Source: Candidatus Bipolaricaulota bacterium
GTDB lineage: Bacteria > Bipolaricaulota > Bipolaricaulia > RBG-16-55-9 > DRXL01
DNA: 34,695 bases
Assembly: GCA_025061735.1 (NCBI GenBank)
Contig: JANXAU010000068.1
Coordinates: 1-34,695, forward strand
Direction of reading: 5' to 3'
The notes under the pieces are model-generated. The model was not told where the DNA came from and ran no database searches. It saw nothing but the letters and a program-made list of their open reading frames with translations. Below, one piece after another: positions 1 to 7,992 of this stretch (positions within the stretch are counted from its first letter, which is position 1; each line of letters begins with the position of its first letter). A program made the translations under genes and the position numbers.

Positions 1-318
1 AACGCCGTCAATCGCGGGCGCATTCTGAGCGTGCGCGCGTTGCTCCCTGAGCGCGACAGGCCCCTCCGAATCGTGACCGAGTACGAGAACACGGGTACGA
101 CGTTCCAACAGCTCAAAGTCGAGCTGCGCGTGATCAACACCAAGGGAGAAGTGGTGCGCCAGCGCCAGCTAAGCGATGTCGTCTTGCTTCCCGGAGGCAA
201 GCAGCGCATTGAGATCCCGGTGACGCCGGCGCTCAGCCCGGGGACGTATCTCGCTTTGGTGATCATTGACTTCGGAGGAGATGTGCTCTTAGCTGGACAG
301 GTGCGTGTCCAGCTGTAA
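1..318 (+). CDS. C-terminal part of a PapD-like / Ig-fold periplasmic or surface protein (5' end outside window)
   Basis: The frame is open from base 1 and ends at TAA 316-318, so about 105 residues of a longer protein are present. The pattern is that of a terminal immunoglobulin-like β-sandwich: a 'YENTGTT' strand, alternating hydrophobic strands, a 'LLPGGKQRIEIP' turn, then 'LSPGTYLALVIIDFGG' and a short last strand. Similar ends occur in PapD-like chaperones and in CARDB-like adhesion domains. It sits 80 bases upstream of a large secreted protein on the same strand, which would suit a chaperone and its client or usher. I cannot decide the exact family because the N-terminus is missing. No catalytic residues are visible. 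Confidence 0.7.
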   Translation, partial: NAVNRGRILSVRALLPERDRPLRIVTEYENTGTTFQQLKVELRVINTKGEVVRQRQLSDVVLLPGGKQRIEIPVTPALSPGTYLALVIIDFGGDVLLAGQVRVQL

Positions 319-322
319 AAAA

Positions 323-381
323 CACCCTCACCCCATCCCTCTCCCTAAAAGGGAGAGGGGGCCGTAGGCCGGCTGAGGGTG
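323..381. repeat. Intergenic compound hairpin (nested inverted repeats)
   Basis: CACCCTCA (323-330) is the exact reverse complement of TGAGGGTG (374-381). Inside it, CCCTCTCCC (337-345) pairs with GGGAGAGGG (351-359) around a short A-rich loop, and a small GGCC-GTA-GGCC palindrome follows. It lies between two same-strand genes and ends two bases before the ribosome binding site of the next one. It could be an attenuator, an mRNA-stabilising element or one copy of a dispersed palindromic repeat. Only one copy is seen in this window, and there is no T tract after it, so it is not a clear terminator. Confidence 0.6.
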
Positions 382-398
382 CAAGGAGGTTGGTGCGC

Positions 399-3290
399 GT
401 GCGCGTAGCGCTTATAGTCATTCTAGCTCTGTTAGGGGGCGTATGGGGAGCGGTAGCACAACAATATGCAGCAGAGATCCTCGCGCCCCCGCCGCGCACC
501 GCTTCGCCCAACGACTTCGTCACGCTCGTCTTTGTCGTCTCCAATCGCGGTTCGGTCTCAGATACGTACGAGATTCGCGTCGAGACCCCGGAGCGCTTGC
601 AAATCGTCGGCGCACCCAGCACGACGCTGACGCTCGCCCCCGGCGCTCAAGAGCCGCTCTTCGTCACGCTCTTCATCCCGAACGACGCGCCCGCTGGCGA
701 TTACTTTATCTCTGTAGAAGCGCGCTCGCAGAACGATCCCAGAGTCCAGGCCCGCGCCCGTGCCCAGCTTACCGTCGTTGCTACTACGGGGATCGCCATT
801 CGCGCTCCCGATCCCAAAGAAGTCGAACCCGGCACCGAAGTCTTCTTGAGCTTCACCGTCATCAATCGGGGCAACGTCCTCGAGAGCGTGCGGGTGGAAG
901 CCACGACTCGTAGCGGCTATCCCACCAGCGTAGACCCCGCGCTCTTGGAGCTTCTGCCTGGTGCGTCCAAGTCTGTCTTGGTGAGCGTGAGAGTCCCCGC
1001 CGATGCGGCGCCGGGCTTTGAACCCGTCACGCTCACGGCCAGCTCGCTCGCGCGCGAGGGCGTCGGCGGCAGCGCAACGGCGACGCTCACGGTCTTGCCC
1101 CCGCTGCCCAAGAACGTCCCCACCGAACTCTTCTTGCGAGCGCCTGCCGAGCTGAGCGTCGGCGCTAATTTAGACCTGCCCAGCGCCAGCCTCACGCCGT
1201 TCATCTCGCTCTATACTGCAGCCACGCTCCCCGACGACCAGCGCTTCGCGCTCACGCTGCGCCTCAGCGAAGGGATTTATTGGCAGATTCTCGACTTCTT
1301 GCCCGTGTCGGTCACGGACTTTCTCTTTGAAAGCGAAGTTCGTGGCTTCTTTGTGCGTCTGGGCGACCTGCGCGAGCTGCCCTTGCAGATGCTCTCGCTG
1401 CCGCGACGTGGCGTCGAGCTAGGCGCGCGCGACGGCTTCTCGCTCTTGGTGACGTTCAACAGTCAAACCCCGTCACAGCGCTTGGTCTCACTAAACTTCT
1501 TGGGGCCGTTCCGCGCCGGCGTCTTGGGCTTGCAATCACCGGGGAGCACCCCGTACAGCCTCATGGGCGCGTACTTTCGCGGATCGTTTCTCATCGTCGA
1601 GAGCGGCATCTCCCAGAGCGCTCTGGGCACGCGCCGCATGGTCTTTATCCGAGCGATCCCCAGCTTCTATGGGATCATCGCGGGCTTTGAGTTTCTGCGC
1701 GTTGAGCCGGGCTTCCCCACCCTAACTGTTCCACCGGCTACTTTTACCGATGCCCAATCTCTTAGTATCTTTGGGGGAGGCGGGCTGGGGCCGCTCTCCG
1801 TCGCCTCGGTGATCACCAGCAGCTTCAACGATCTCTTTAACGATCCCAACATTCAAGAGATCGTCAAAGTGAGCGCCCAAGCGCGCGCTACGCTCTCCCC
1901 CCTCTTCCCCGGATTGCCCTATATGACTTACGATGCCCGCTTCTATTACGATCGCTCTAACGATCCGCCCTTCCCGCCCCTGAGCACCGACAGAATCTTT
2001 CATATGGTCTCGCTCTCAGAACTGTCCGGGCGCATCGGCTATATTCTCAACTTCATAGACAGCACGTTCATAGATAATCTGCTAAACGTGCAGACGAAGA
2101 CTCTGGAAGTCCGCAAGCTTGTCTTCGTCCGGCGCTTCTTGACCGATGGAGGCAGCGCCAGCTTGAGCATCAGATGGTCACGCTCCTTCGATCCCAATAC
2201 GAACATCACGTTTACAGAAGAACGCGATATACTCCTGAGAATCGTGTTCGCCACCCGACAGTTCTCCGTCTCGATGGTCGCGGGGCTTTCGGACAACAGC
2301 GGGCTGTATGGCTCTTTAGATTTTACTCTGCACGGCCCGATGACCGTCTCGTTCTTGATGACGTTCGCCGAGCCGACGTCGCTGGGCGTCAGCGTGCAGG
2401 TTACGACGCGCTTCGCGCTGCCCTTTGAGTCGGTCTTCGTCAAGGGCCGCATTGAGGGCTATCTCTTTATTGATCTGAATAATAACAGCAAGCGCGACCC
2501 CGGCGAACCCGGCATCGCTCAAGCGCTGCTCACGCTCGACGGCCAGTTGGCCCGCACCGACGAGACAGGCTACTTCCGATTCCCGCCCGTCGCTCCGGGA
2601 AGCTATAAGATCGAGATCAGCCGAATGCCCGTGGGGTATTCGCCCACGGTGACGCTGCCGATTGCCGTAACGCTGGGGGTCAATCAGATCGTGACGGTAG
2701 AGATCCCCGTGCGCCCCGTAGCGACGGTGCGCGGGCGCGTCTTTGACGACAAGAACCGCAACGGCCGACTCGACCCCGACGAGCCGGGCCTGCGCGGCGT
2801 GCGCCTCTTGGCCGTCGGCCCCAAGAGCTTCGAAGCGCGCACCGCCGAGGACGGCCAGTACCTGCTCCAGCTCGACCCCGGAACTTATACGATCAGTATG
2901 GATCGCACGACCCTGCCCAGACGCTACGAGCCGACGACCCCCCAGAGCGTCCCCGTGACGCTGCAGACGGGCCAGGTCGTGACGATAGACTTCGGCGCGG
3001 CCGAAGCCCCCAGACCCATTCTCTTCGCGCCCAACGCCGAGTTCTCTTACAGTCCGGCCCAGCCGCGCGCCGGCGAGAGGGTGACGTTTGACGCTTCGGC
3101 CTCCAGCGACAGCGACGGCCAGATCGTGCTCTACGAGTGGGACTTCGACGGCGACGGCAAGACAGACGCCACGGGCAAGATCGTCGAACATATCTTCAAG
3201 AGCGCCGGGACCTACTCGGTCACGCTGACGGTCACCGACAACGACGGACTGAAAGACACCGAGACGAAGACGATCTCCGTGCGACCATGA
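399..3290 (+). CDS. Large secreted surface protein: two NEW3 domains, β-rich middle, two SdrD-B-like domains, C-terminal PKD
   Basis: A signal peptide (about residues 1-20, ending near 'VAQQ') is followed by two NEW3-type β-sandwich domains (roughly 30-230). A long β-rich, barrel- or usher-like middle comes next (about 235-680). Two SdrD-B-like domains follow (about 685-775 and 780-865), each with an Asp/Asn calcium-type loop ('DLNNNSKRDPGEPG' and 'DDKNRNGRLDPDEPG'). A PKD domain ends the protein (last 85 residues, 'YEWDFDGDGKTD'). The start is a choice: AAGGAGG at 383-389 abuts TTG 390, leaves 3 bases to GTG 393 and 9 to GTG 399; I prefer 399. The stop overlaps the next start (ATGA at 3287). 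It probably acts at the cell surface or outer membrane. Usher-like function is inference only. Confidence 0.85.
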   Translation: MRVALIVILALLGGVWGAVAQQYAAEILAPPPRTASPNDFVTLVFVVSNRGSVSDTYEIRVETPERLQIVGAPSTTLTLAPGAQEPLFVTLFIPNDAPAGDYFISVEARSQNDPRVQARARAQLTVVATTGIAIRAPDPKEVEPGTEVFLSFTVINRGNVLESVRVEATTRSGYPTSVDPALLELLPGASKSVLVSVRVPADAAPGFEPVTLTASSLAREGVGGSATATLTVLPPLPKNVPTELFLRAPAELSVGANLDLPSASLTPFISLYTAATLPDDQRFALTLRLSEGIYWQILDFLPVSVTDFLFESEVRGFFVRLGDLRELPLQMLSLPRRGVELGARDGFSLLVTFNSQTPSQRLVSLNFLGPFRAGVLGLQSPGSTPYSLMGAYFRGSFLIVESGISQSALGTRRMVFIRAIPSFYGIIAGFEFLRVEPGFPTLTVPPATFTDAQSLSIFGGGGLGPLSVASVITSSFNDLFNDPNIQEIVKVSAQARATLSPLFPGLPYMTYDARFYYDRSNDPPFPPLSTDRIFHMVSLSELSGRIGYILNFIDSTFIDNLLNVQTKTLEVRKLVFVRRFLTDGGSASLSIRWSRSFDPNTNITFTEERDILLRIVFATRQFSVSMVAGLSDNSGLYGSLDFTLHGPMTVSFLMTFAEPTSLGVSVQVTTRFALPFESVFVKGRIEGYLFIDLNNNSKRDPGEPGIAQALLTLDGQLARTDETGYFRFPPVAPGSYKIEISRMPVGYSPTVTLPIAVTLGVNQIVTVEIPVRPVATVRGRVFDDKNRNGRLDPDEPGLRGVRLLAVGPKSFEARTAEDGQYLLQLDPGTYTISMDRTTLPRRYEPTTPQSVPVTLQTGQVVTIDFGAAEAPRPILFAPNAEFSYSPAQPRAGERVTFDASASSDSDGQIVLYEWDFDGDGKTDATGKIVEHIFKSAGTYSVTLTVTDNDGLKDTETKTISVRP

Positions 3291-4024
3291 AGCGTCGGGC
3301 GCTCGTGCTCGTAGCTGCAATCGTGCTAGTGACCGGGGGCTTGGCGCTCTGGTGGGGCGTGTGGCGCGGCGAGTTCGTCAGCGAAGAGCGCACAGGGGCG
3401 CTGCGCGTCCAACCTCAAGCAAGAGCGATCGCGGCCCAGCCCGATGACTTCGTCACGCTCGTCTTCGTCGTGCAGAACGAGAGCACGGTGTTACGAGCGC
3501 TCTCGCTGCAAGCCGAAGCGCCGGCGGGGTGGGCGCTGCTAGAATTTCCCAACGAGATCGCGCTCGATGCGGAGCAATCCCAAGAGATCTTTCTCACGGT
3601 GCAGATCCCGCCGGGGACGCCGCCGGGACGCTATCTGCTCGCGCTCAAAGCCCAAGACGCCTCGGGGAGCGCTCTGGGGCGAACGCAGATCGCGATTCCC
3701 GCCGTAGAAAGGCTGAAGCTGACACTTCCCAGAGAGCAGCCGATGCTCCGCCCCGGTGAGGAGCGCGCGCTTGCGGTGACGGTGACCAATCGAGGGAACG
3801 TGAGGCTGAACGTTCAGATAAGCGTGACGGCGGCGCCGGCGGGCTGGCGCTTCTCGCTCTCTCGAGCTTCTGTGAGTCTAGAGCCGGGGCGAGCCGAGTC
3901 GGTCGAGTTGCGCCTCCGAGCGCCGGAGCGTGGGCTTGCGGCCCCGGCGGTCTTCTCGATAGAAGCCGTTGGCGGGCGAGCTAGTGAGAGAGCGACCGTT
4001 ACGGTAGTCTTGGCCGCGCCGTAA
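3287..4024 (+). CDS. Membrane-anchored or secreted protein with two NEW3-type domains
   Basis: The 245-residue product begins at the ATG of an ATGA overlap with the preceding gene, so the two are translationally coupled. A hydrophobic segment (about residues 5-25, ending 'LALWWGVW') is an anchor or uncleaved signal. Two β-sandwich repeats follow, each with the NEW3 pattern ('FVVQNES...APAGW...IPPGTPPGRY' and 'VTNRGN...APAGWRF...L.APE'). The first repeat is closely related to the first NEW3 domain of the upstream protein, even at DNA level. No enzymatic motif is visible. It is likely an accessory of the upstream surface protein. Confidence 0.8.
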   Translation: MKRRALVLVAAIVLVTGGLALWWGVWRGEFVSEERTGALRVQPQARAIAAQPDDFVTLVFVVQNESTVLRALSLQAEAPAGWALLEFPNEIALDAEQSQEIFLTVQIPPGTPPGRYLLALKAQDASGSALGRTQIAIPAVERLKLTLPREQPMLRPGEERALAVTVTNRGNVRLNVQISVTAAPAGWRFSLSRASVSLEPGRAESVELRLRAPERGLAAPAVFSIEAVGGRASERATVTVVLAAP

Positions 4025-4035
4025 TGAGCCGACGG

Positions 4036-4065
4036 TTGACGGGCGTACGATGAGAAGAGTATACT
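4036..4065 (+). promoter_or_regulatory. σ70-type promoter, TTGACG-18-TATACT
   Basis: TTGACG at 4036-4041 and TATACT at 4060-4065 are separated by 18 bases. The site lies in the only gap between the surface-protein operon and the 4087 gene. Transcription would start near 4072, leaving a leader of about 15 bases with no clear ribosome binding site before ATG 4087. Confidence 0.6.
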
Positions 4066-4086
4066 CAATCGGTAGCATCGTAGAAT

Positions 4087-4617
4087 ATGGCTCTCTTTGG
4101 TCGCTCAAAGAAATACTATCAGTTCTATGCCCAAGTGCACTTTCTCACGTGCGAGACGTGCCTGAGCCATCACGGGGAGATCTCTGAAGCCCCCCATCCC
4201 CAGCCCCCGCTCCACCCCGACTGTCGCTGCCATCTCCTAGAATTTCCAGCGACGGAGCTAGAGTACTATCAAGAGCAATCAGAGCGCATGAAGCTGCGCG
4301 CCCAAAACGAGCTGCTGCGCCGCAAGCTCTGGCGCCAAGCCGTCGAGAACCTCAACGGTTCTGATTTCTCTAAAGCCGAAGAACTCTTTCGTCAAGCCGC
4401 CCAAGTCGAATTTTATCTAGAAGAAGTCGAACAGCTCTGCGCCGAAAAAAAAGAACTTTTGGCGCAAAACCCTCACTTGCGCGCCCGGTTGCAGAAGCTT
4501 TTCGTCAAATTCTATAGAATGAAATTCAGTTTAGACAAATATCGCCCGATCCCACCCCGGCTGATCTTGCTCTGGGAGACGCAGGGATTAGAGCGAATCA
4601 AAGAACTGCTAGGATGA
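4087..4617 (+). CDS. Cys/His-motif protein resembling the C-terminal motif of phage MuF / SPP1 gp7-type head proteins
   Basis: The 176-residue protein has a compact probable metal site near its N-terminus: C22-x2-C25-x2-HHGE, then PPLHPDCRC (H43, C46, C48). The same order (CxxC, HG, PPxHPxCRC) is familiar from the end of MuF/SPP1 gp7-type minor head proteins, but here it stands alone, without the head-protein body. The rest (55-176) is charged, Leu/Glu/Gln-rich and probably helical or coiled coil. No signal peptide is seen. The stop overlaps the next gene (ATGA at 4614), coupling it to a ComEA-like protein. No strong Shine-Dalgarno precedes ATG 4087. The function is unknown; a link to DNA uptake is only suggested by the neighbour. 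Confidence 0.8.
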   Translation: MALFGRSKKYYQFYAQVHFLTCETCLSHHGEISEAPHPQPPLHPDCRCHLLEFPATELEYYQEQSERMKLRAQNELLRRKLWRQAVENLNGSDFSKAEELFRQAAQVEFYLEEVEQLCAEKKELLAQNPHLRARLQKLFVKFYRMKFSLDKYRPIPPRLILLWETQGLERIKELLG

Positions 4618-4964
4618 GCTGGAAGCGTTCCGACCAATGGATATTGTGGGCCGTGATGGCGCTGGCGCTGGCCATCGCGCTGGGAGCGCGCGTCGCTACG
4701 GCTCCGGAGCGCCAGAGCGAAGCGTTTGTCGCGCGCGTGAGCGAGCCGCTCGATCTCAATCGCGCTACGTCCGAAGAGCTGATGGCCCTGCCGGGGATCG
4801 GCCCGGTCTTGGCCCAGCGCATCATTGAGTATCGAGAAGCTCACGGGGGCTTTCAGACCGTCGAAGAGCTGCTGAACGTTCGCGGGATCGGGCCGAAGCG
4901 CTTGCAACAGATAAGAGAGCGCGTGCGCGTGGGGTCGCTTGAAAAGCGCGACGTTTCTCGTTAG
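4614..4964 (+). CDS. comEA: ComEA-like helix-hairpin-helix DNA-binding protein
   Basis: A single N-terminal membrane anchor (about residues 8-26) is followed by a typical ComEA tandem helix-hairpin-helix: 'LDLNRATSEELMALPGIGP', then 'GGFQTVEELLNVRGIGPKR'. In the ComEA family this unit binds double-stranded DNA outside the inner membrane during natural transformation; the same fold occurs in other competence-like and repair proteins. Length (116 residues) suits a short ComEA lacking the SLBB domain found in some Gram-positive versions. It overlaps the upstream gene by four bases and is followed after 10 bases by rnpA. No other competence genes are in the window, so the transformation role is inferred from family alone. 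Confidence 0.85.
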   Translation: MSWKRSDQWILWAVMALALAIALGARVATAPERQSEAFVARVSEPLDLNRATSEELMALPGIGPVLAQRIIEYREAHGGFQTVEELLNVRGIGPKRLQQIRERVRVGSLEKRDVSR

Positions 4965-4974
4965 GCATGACGCT

Positions 4975-5325
4975 ATGCGCTATCGGTTTGGTCGCGCGCG
5001 CCGCTTGCGGACGCACGCAGACTTCCAGAAGATCTACCAACAGGGCCAGCTCTACCGAGACGACTATTGGCGCGTCTTTTATCTGAGAAAAGACCCTTCA
5101 AAGCCGGGCCGGCTGGGCCTCAGCCTCAGCAAGAAGCTCGGCAAGGCCCACGAACGCAATCGGGTCAAGCGAGTGCTCCGAGAAGCCTTTCGGCTGCACC
5201 CGGAACTCACCCTTGGGGTAGATGTGATCGTCCAGCCCAAGGCCGACGCTATGCAGCTAGAGAACGCTCAACTCCGTGAGAGATTTCTCCAAGCCCTCCG
5301 GGCGCTGGCTTGCAAACAGCCCTGA
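4975..5325 (+). CDS. rnpA: Ribonuclease P protein component
   Basis: The 116-residue basic protein carries the RnpA signature 'KLGKAHERNRVKRVLREAFR' after an N-terminal 'RLRTHADFQKIYQQG'. It assists the RNase P RNA in removing 5' leaders from pre-tRNAs in the cytoplasm. I chose ATG 4975, giving 'MRYRFGRARRLR', rather than the upstream in-frame TTG at 4939, because RnpA proteins start just before this basic stretch and the later start avoids overlapping comEA by 26 bases. The usual neighbours rpmH, yidD and yidC are not here; instead the gene lies between a comEA-like gene and greA. The 3' end contains the promoter for greA. Confidence 0.95.
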   Translation: MRYRFGRARRLRTHADFQKIYQQGQLYRDDYWRVFYLRKDPSKPGRLGLSLSKKLGKAHERNRVKRVLREAFRLHPELTLGVDVIVQPKADAMQLENAQLRERFLQALRALACKQP

Positions 5326-5338
5326 TTTTTGCTATATT
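5310..5338 (+). promoter_or_regulatory. σ70-type promoter with extended -10 (TTGCAA-17-TATATT)
   Basis: TTGCAA (5310-5315) and TATATT (5333-5338) are 17 bases apart, and TGC stands directly before the -10 hexamer (extended -10). The -35 lies inside the last codons of rnpA. It would give greA-lysS-PAP2-dehydrogenase their own transcript with a leader of about 70 bases. Confidence 0.6.
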
Positions 5339-5413
5339 GAACCCGACAGCTAAGCCCATCGGATTCTCCCAAAGCCCCCTGCCCAACGAGAGCGTGAGAA
5401 GGGGAGTGAAGCT

Positions 5414-5896
5414 ATGGCAGAGACGGAAGAGATCGTCCTGACCCCAGAGGGCTACGAGCAGAAGAAGAAGAAGCTCGAAGAGTATCGCAAGATCCTCTAC
5501 GAGGAGCTGCCCAAGAAGCTGAAACTCGCTAAAGAACACGGCGCCGAGCTGCGCGAGAATAAAGAGTATCTGGACCTGCGCAGCGAGCAAGATTACTATG
5601 AGGCCGAGGTGCGCCGGCTGGAAGAGCTGTTGGAGAAGGCTGTCATTCTCGATGAGAGCCAAGTAGACACCAAGGTCGTGGGGCTGGGCTTGCGCGTGAC
5701 GCTCAAAGATCTCAAGACGAATAAGACCGAGACGTTCGAGATGGTCAGCCCCGCCGAGGCCGATCCCGAACAGAACAAGATCTCGACCGAGTCTCCCGTG
5801 GGGCGGGCCTTGATGGGCCAGCGCAAGGGCGCCGAGATCCAAGTAGAAACCCCCGCGGGCGTCTTGCGCTACAAGATCATCAACATCGAACGTTGA
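5414..5896 (+). CDS. greA: Transcription elongation factor GreA
   Basis: The 160-residue protein has the two-part GreA/GreB layout: an N-terminal coiled coil (1-75) with 'LTPEGYEQ' and 'EHGAELRENKEY', and a C-terminal FKBP-like domain (80-160) with 'ISTESPVGRALMGQRKG'. GreA enters the RNA polymerase secondary channel and stimulates cleavage of backtracked transcripts. The tip motif 'ELRENKEYLD' keeps the acidic residues expected for metal binding. A GGAG about eight bases upstream supports ATG 5414. lysS follows after six bases, an order seen in several bacterial groups. Confidence 0.95.
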   Translation: MAETEEIVLTPEGYEQKKKKLEEYRKILYEELPKKLKLAKEHGAELRENKEYLDLRSEQDYYEAEVRRLEELLEKAVILDESQVDTKVVGLGLRVTLKDLKTNKTETFEMVSPAEADPEQNKISTESPVGRALMGQRKGAEIQVETPAGVLRYKIINIER

Positions 5897-5902
5897 GGAC
5901 GC

Positions 5903-7387
5903 ATGGACGAGAGCAACCCCCTCCGAGCCGAGCGCCTGCGCAAGCTCGAAGCGTGGCGGCAACGCGGCATCGACCCCTATCCCACGCGCTTTGCGCGCAC
6001 CCATCTGGCCCAACAATTGCACGAACTCTTTCGCGACCTGCCCGCCGGCGCCGACAGCCAGACCCGCGCGGCCCTCGCGGGACGGATCACCGCCCGCCGC
6101 CTCATGGGCGGCGCAACTTTTTTAGACCTGCGCGACGGCTCCGGCCGCATCCAACTCTACGCCACCGCCGATCTCTTAAAACCAGAAGAGTACGAACTCT
6201 TCACCCAAGTAGACATCGGCGATTTTCTCGGCGTGGAGGGTCTGGTCTTTCGCACCAGGAGGGGCGAACTGTCTATCAAGACCGAAAAATTCACGATTCT
6301 GGCCAAGGCCCTGCGCCCCTTGCCCGAAAAATGGCACGGCCTCCAAGACGTCGAGATCCGCTATCGCCAGCGCTATCTAGATCTGATCGCCAACGAATCA
6401 GCCCGACGGATCGCTGTGATGCGCAGCCGGATCGTCAGCGCCATGCGCCGATTCCTAGACAGCGAGGGCTTTCTCGAGGTCGAGACGCCGATTCTACAAC
6501 CCCTCTACGGCGGCGCCGCGGCCAAGCCCTTCACGACCTATCACAACGCCCTCGAGATGACCCTCTACTTGAGAATCTCCGACGAACTCTACCTCAAGCG
6601 CCTGATCGTTGGGGGCTTGGAGAAGGTCTACGAGATCGGTAAAGACTTCCGCAACGAGGGGATCAGCACCAAGCACAACCCCGAATTCACCCAGATGGAG
6701 TGCTACTGGGCCTATGCAGACTATAACGATATGATGGCGCTCACCGAGCGGATGATCGCGCAGATCGCCAGAGAAGTCCTAGGCTCGACGCGCATTCTCT
6801 ACCAGGGGCACGAGATCGACCTCTCCCCCCCGTGGCGACGCCTGACGCTGCGCGAGGCGATCTTAGCAGAGTCGGGCCTAGATATTGAAAAACACTCTAC
6901 GCTGGAAGAGCTGAGGGCCGAGATTCTCAGGAGAAAGTTACAGATAGACCTGCAGCCGACGTGGGGCAAGCAGGTGGACGAACTGCTGAAAGTCTTTGTC
7001 GAGCCGAAGCTGATTCAGCCCACGTTCATTCTCGACTATCCCGTAGAGCTGTCGCCCTTGGCCAAGAAGAAGCCCGGCAACCCCAAAGTCGTCGAGCGGT
7101 TTGAGCCGTTTATCGGGGGCATGGAGTTTGGGAATGCTTTCTCGGAGCTGAACGATCCCATCGACCAGCGCGAGCGGTTTCTCGCGCAGGAGGCGCTGCG
7201 CCGCGCCGGCGACGAAGAGGCCCAAGTCCTCGACGAAGACTTTTTAATCGCCCTAGAATACGGAATGCCCCCCACCGGAGGGTTAGGAATCGGCATTGAT
7301 CGTCTGACGATGATCCTCACCGATGCTCCGTCTATCCGCGAAGTCATCTTGTTCCCGACGCTACGACCCAGGGGGGAGACTCTGTGA
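5903..7387 (+). CDS. lysS: Lysyl-tRNA synthetase, class II
   Basis: The 494-residue protein charges tRNA-Lys. It has an N-terminal OB-fold anticodon-binding domain (about 50-150, 'GRITARRLMGGATFLDLRDG') and a class II catalytic core with motif 1 around 'MRRFLDSEGFLEVETPIL', motif 2 'FRNEGISTKHNPEFTQME' and motif 3 'GLGIGIDRLTMIL'. The length matches the bacterial family. It lies six bases after greA, and its stop overlaps the next start (GTGA at 7384). A class II enzyme makes an archaeal-type class I LysRS unnecessary. Confidence 0.97.
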   Translation: MDESNPLRAERLRKLEAWRQRGIDPYPTRFARTHLAQQLHELFRDLPAGADSQTRAALAGRITARRLMGGATFLDLRDGSGRIQLYATADLLKPEEYELFTQVDIGDFLGVEGLVFRTRRGELSIKTEKFTILAKALRPLPEKWHGLQDVEIRYRQRYLDLIANESARRIAVMRSRIVSAMRRFLDSEGFLEVETPILQPLYGGAAAKPFTTYHNALEMTLYLRISDELYLKRLIVGGLEKVYEIGKDFRNEGISTKHNPEFTQMECYWAYADYNDMMALTERMIAQIAREVLGSTRILYQGHEIDLSPPWRRLTLREAILAESGLDIEKHSTLEELRAEILRRKLQIDLQPTWGKQVDELLKVFVEPKLIQPTFILDYPVELSPLAKKKPGNPKVVERFEPFIGGMEFGNAFSELNDPIDQRERFLAQEALRRAGDEEAQVLDEDFLIALEYGMPPTGGLGIGIDRLTMILTDAPSIREVILFPTLRPRGETL

Positions 7388-7992
7388 TCGCCCGCGCTCA
7401 AGCGCTCTTACAGCGCAGATTCTTAGCGCTCTATCACTATTTAGCCGACATCTTGCCCTATCTCGTCATCCGCTGGGACGAGCGCTATCTGCACTTCGTC
7501 AGCGCCCATCGCACGATGAGAAAGATCTCTCCCGTGATGATCGTGGCGACCTACTTTGGCGATGGGTACTTATGGGGAGTGATCGGGCTCTTGATCTTGA
7601 TCCTAGGCTCGTCTCTGGATCGCAAGTACGTCATGGTCGGCTTCGCCATCACGATGATCAATATCGCGCTCTTTCGCTTGCTCAAAGCGATCTTCAAGCG
7701 CGAGCGCCCGCTCTACGTCGCTCCGCTTTACGACCTGCGCTATCGCTTCTTAGATAGCTATTCGTTTCCGTCTGGGCACGCCACGACGTCGTTTGGCATC
7801 GCGTACGTGCTGGGGCATTTCTATCCGGAGTGGTGGGTCTATCTGGGAGCTTATGGGGCCGCGAGCCTGATCGCCGTCTCCCGGATTCACGTGGCCGAGC
7901 ACTATCCCTCGGATGTGATCGCCGGGGCGTTGCTGGGCACGCTCTCGGCAAGTTTCTTAATCCCTATCTTTGAAAGGATCTTTCGCCTATGA
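7384..7992 (+). CDS. PAP2-family membrane phosphatase
   Basis: The 202-residue integral membrane protein carries all three PAP2 motifs: K101-x6-R108-P109 ('KAIFKRERP'), 'PSGH' ending at H132, and S-R167-x5-H173-x3-D177. These form the phosphohydrolase site used for undecaprenyl diphosphate, phosphatidate or related lipid phosphates. Several hydrophobic segments span 55-200, with an amphipathic N-terminus. Its GTG start lies in a GTGA overlap with lysS and its stop overlaps the next ATG. The exact lipid substrate cannot be told from sequence alone. Confidence 0.9.
   Translation: MIARAQALLQRRFLALYHYLADILPYLVIRWDERYLHFVSAHRTMRKISPVMIVATYFGDGYLWGVIGLLILILGSSLDRKYVMVGFAITMINIALFRLLKAIFKRERPLYVAPLYDLRYRFLDSYSFPSGHATTSFGIAYVLGHFYPEWWVYLGAYGAASLIAVSRIHVAEHYPSDVIAGALLGTLSASFLIPIFERIFRL

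Noticed and set aside
2316-3320. 334-codon minus-strand open frame opposite the large surface protein
   Set aside because: It is a GC-rich antisense shadow with Arg/Gly/Asp-rich composition and no ribosome site; the plus-strand domains are clear.
5249-6022. 257-codon minus-strand frame across rnpA, greA and lysS
   Set aside because: It is antisense to three well-supported genes and has low-complexity Leu-rich content.
5893-6642. 249-codon plus-strand frame over the start of lysS
   Set aside because: It is an Arg/Pro/Ser-rich out-of-frame shadow of lysS.
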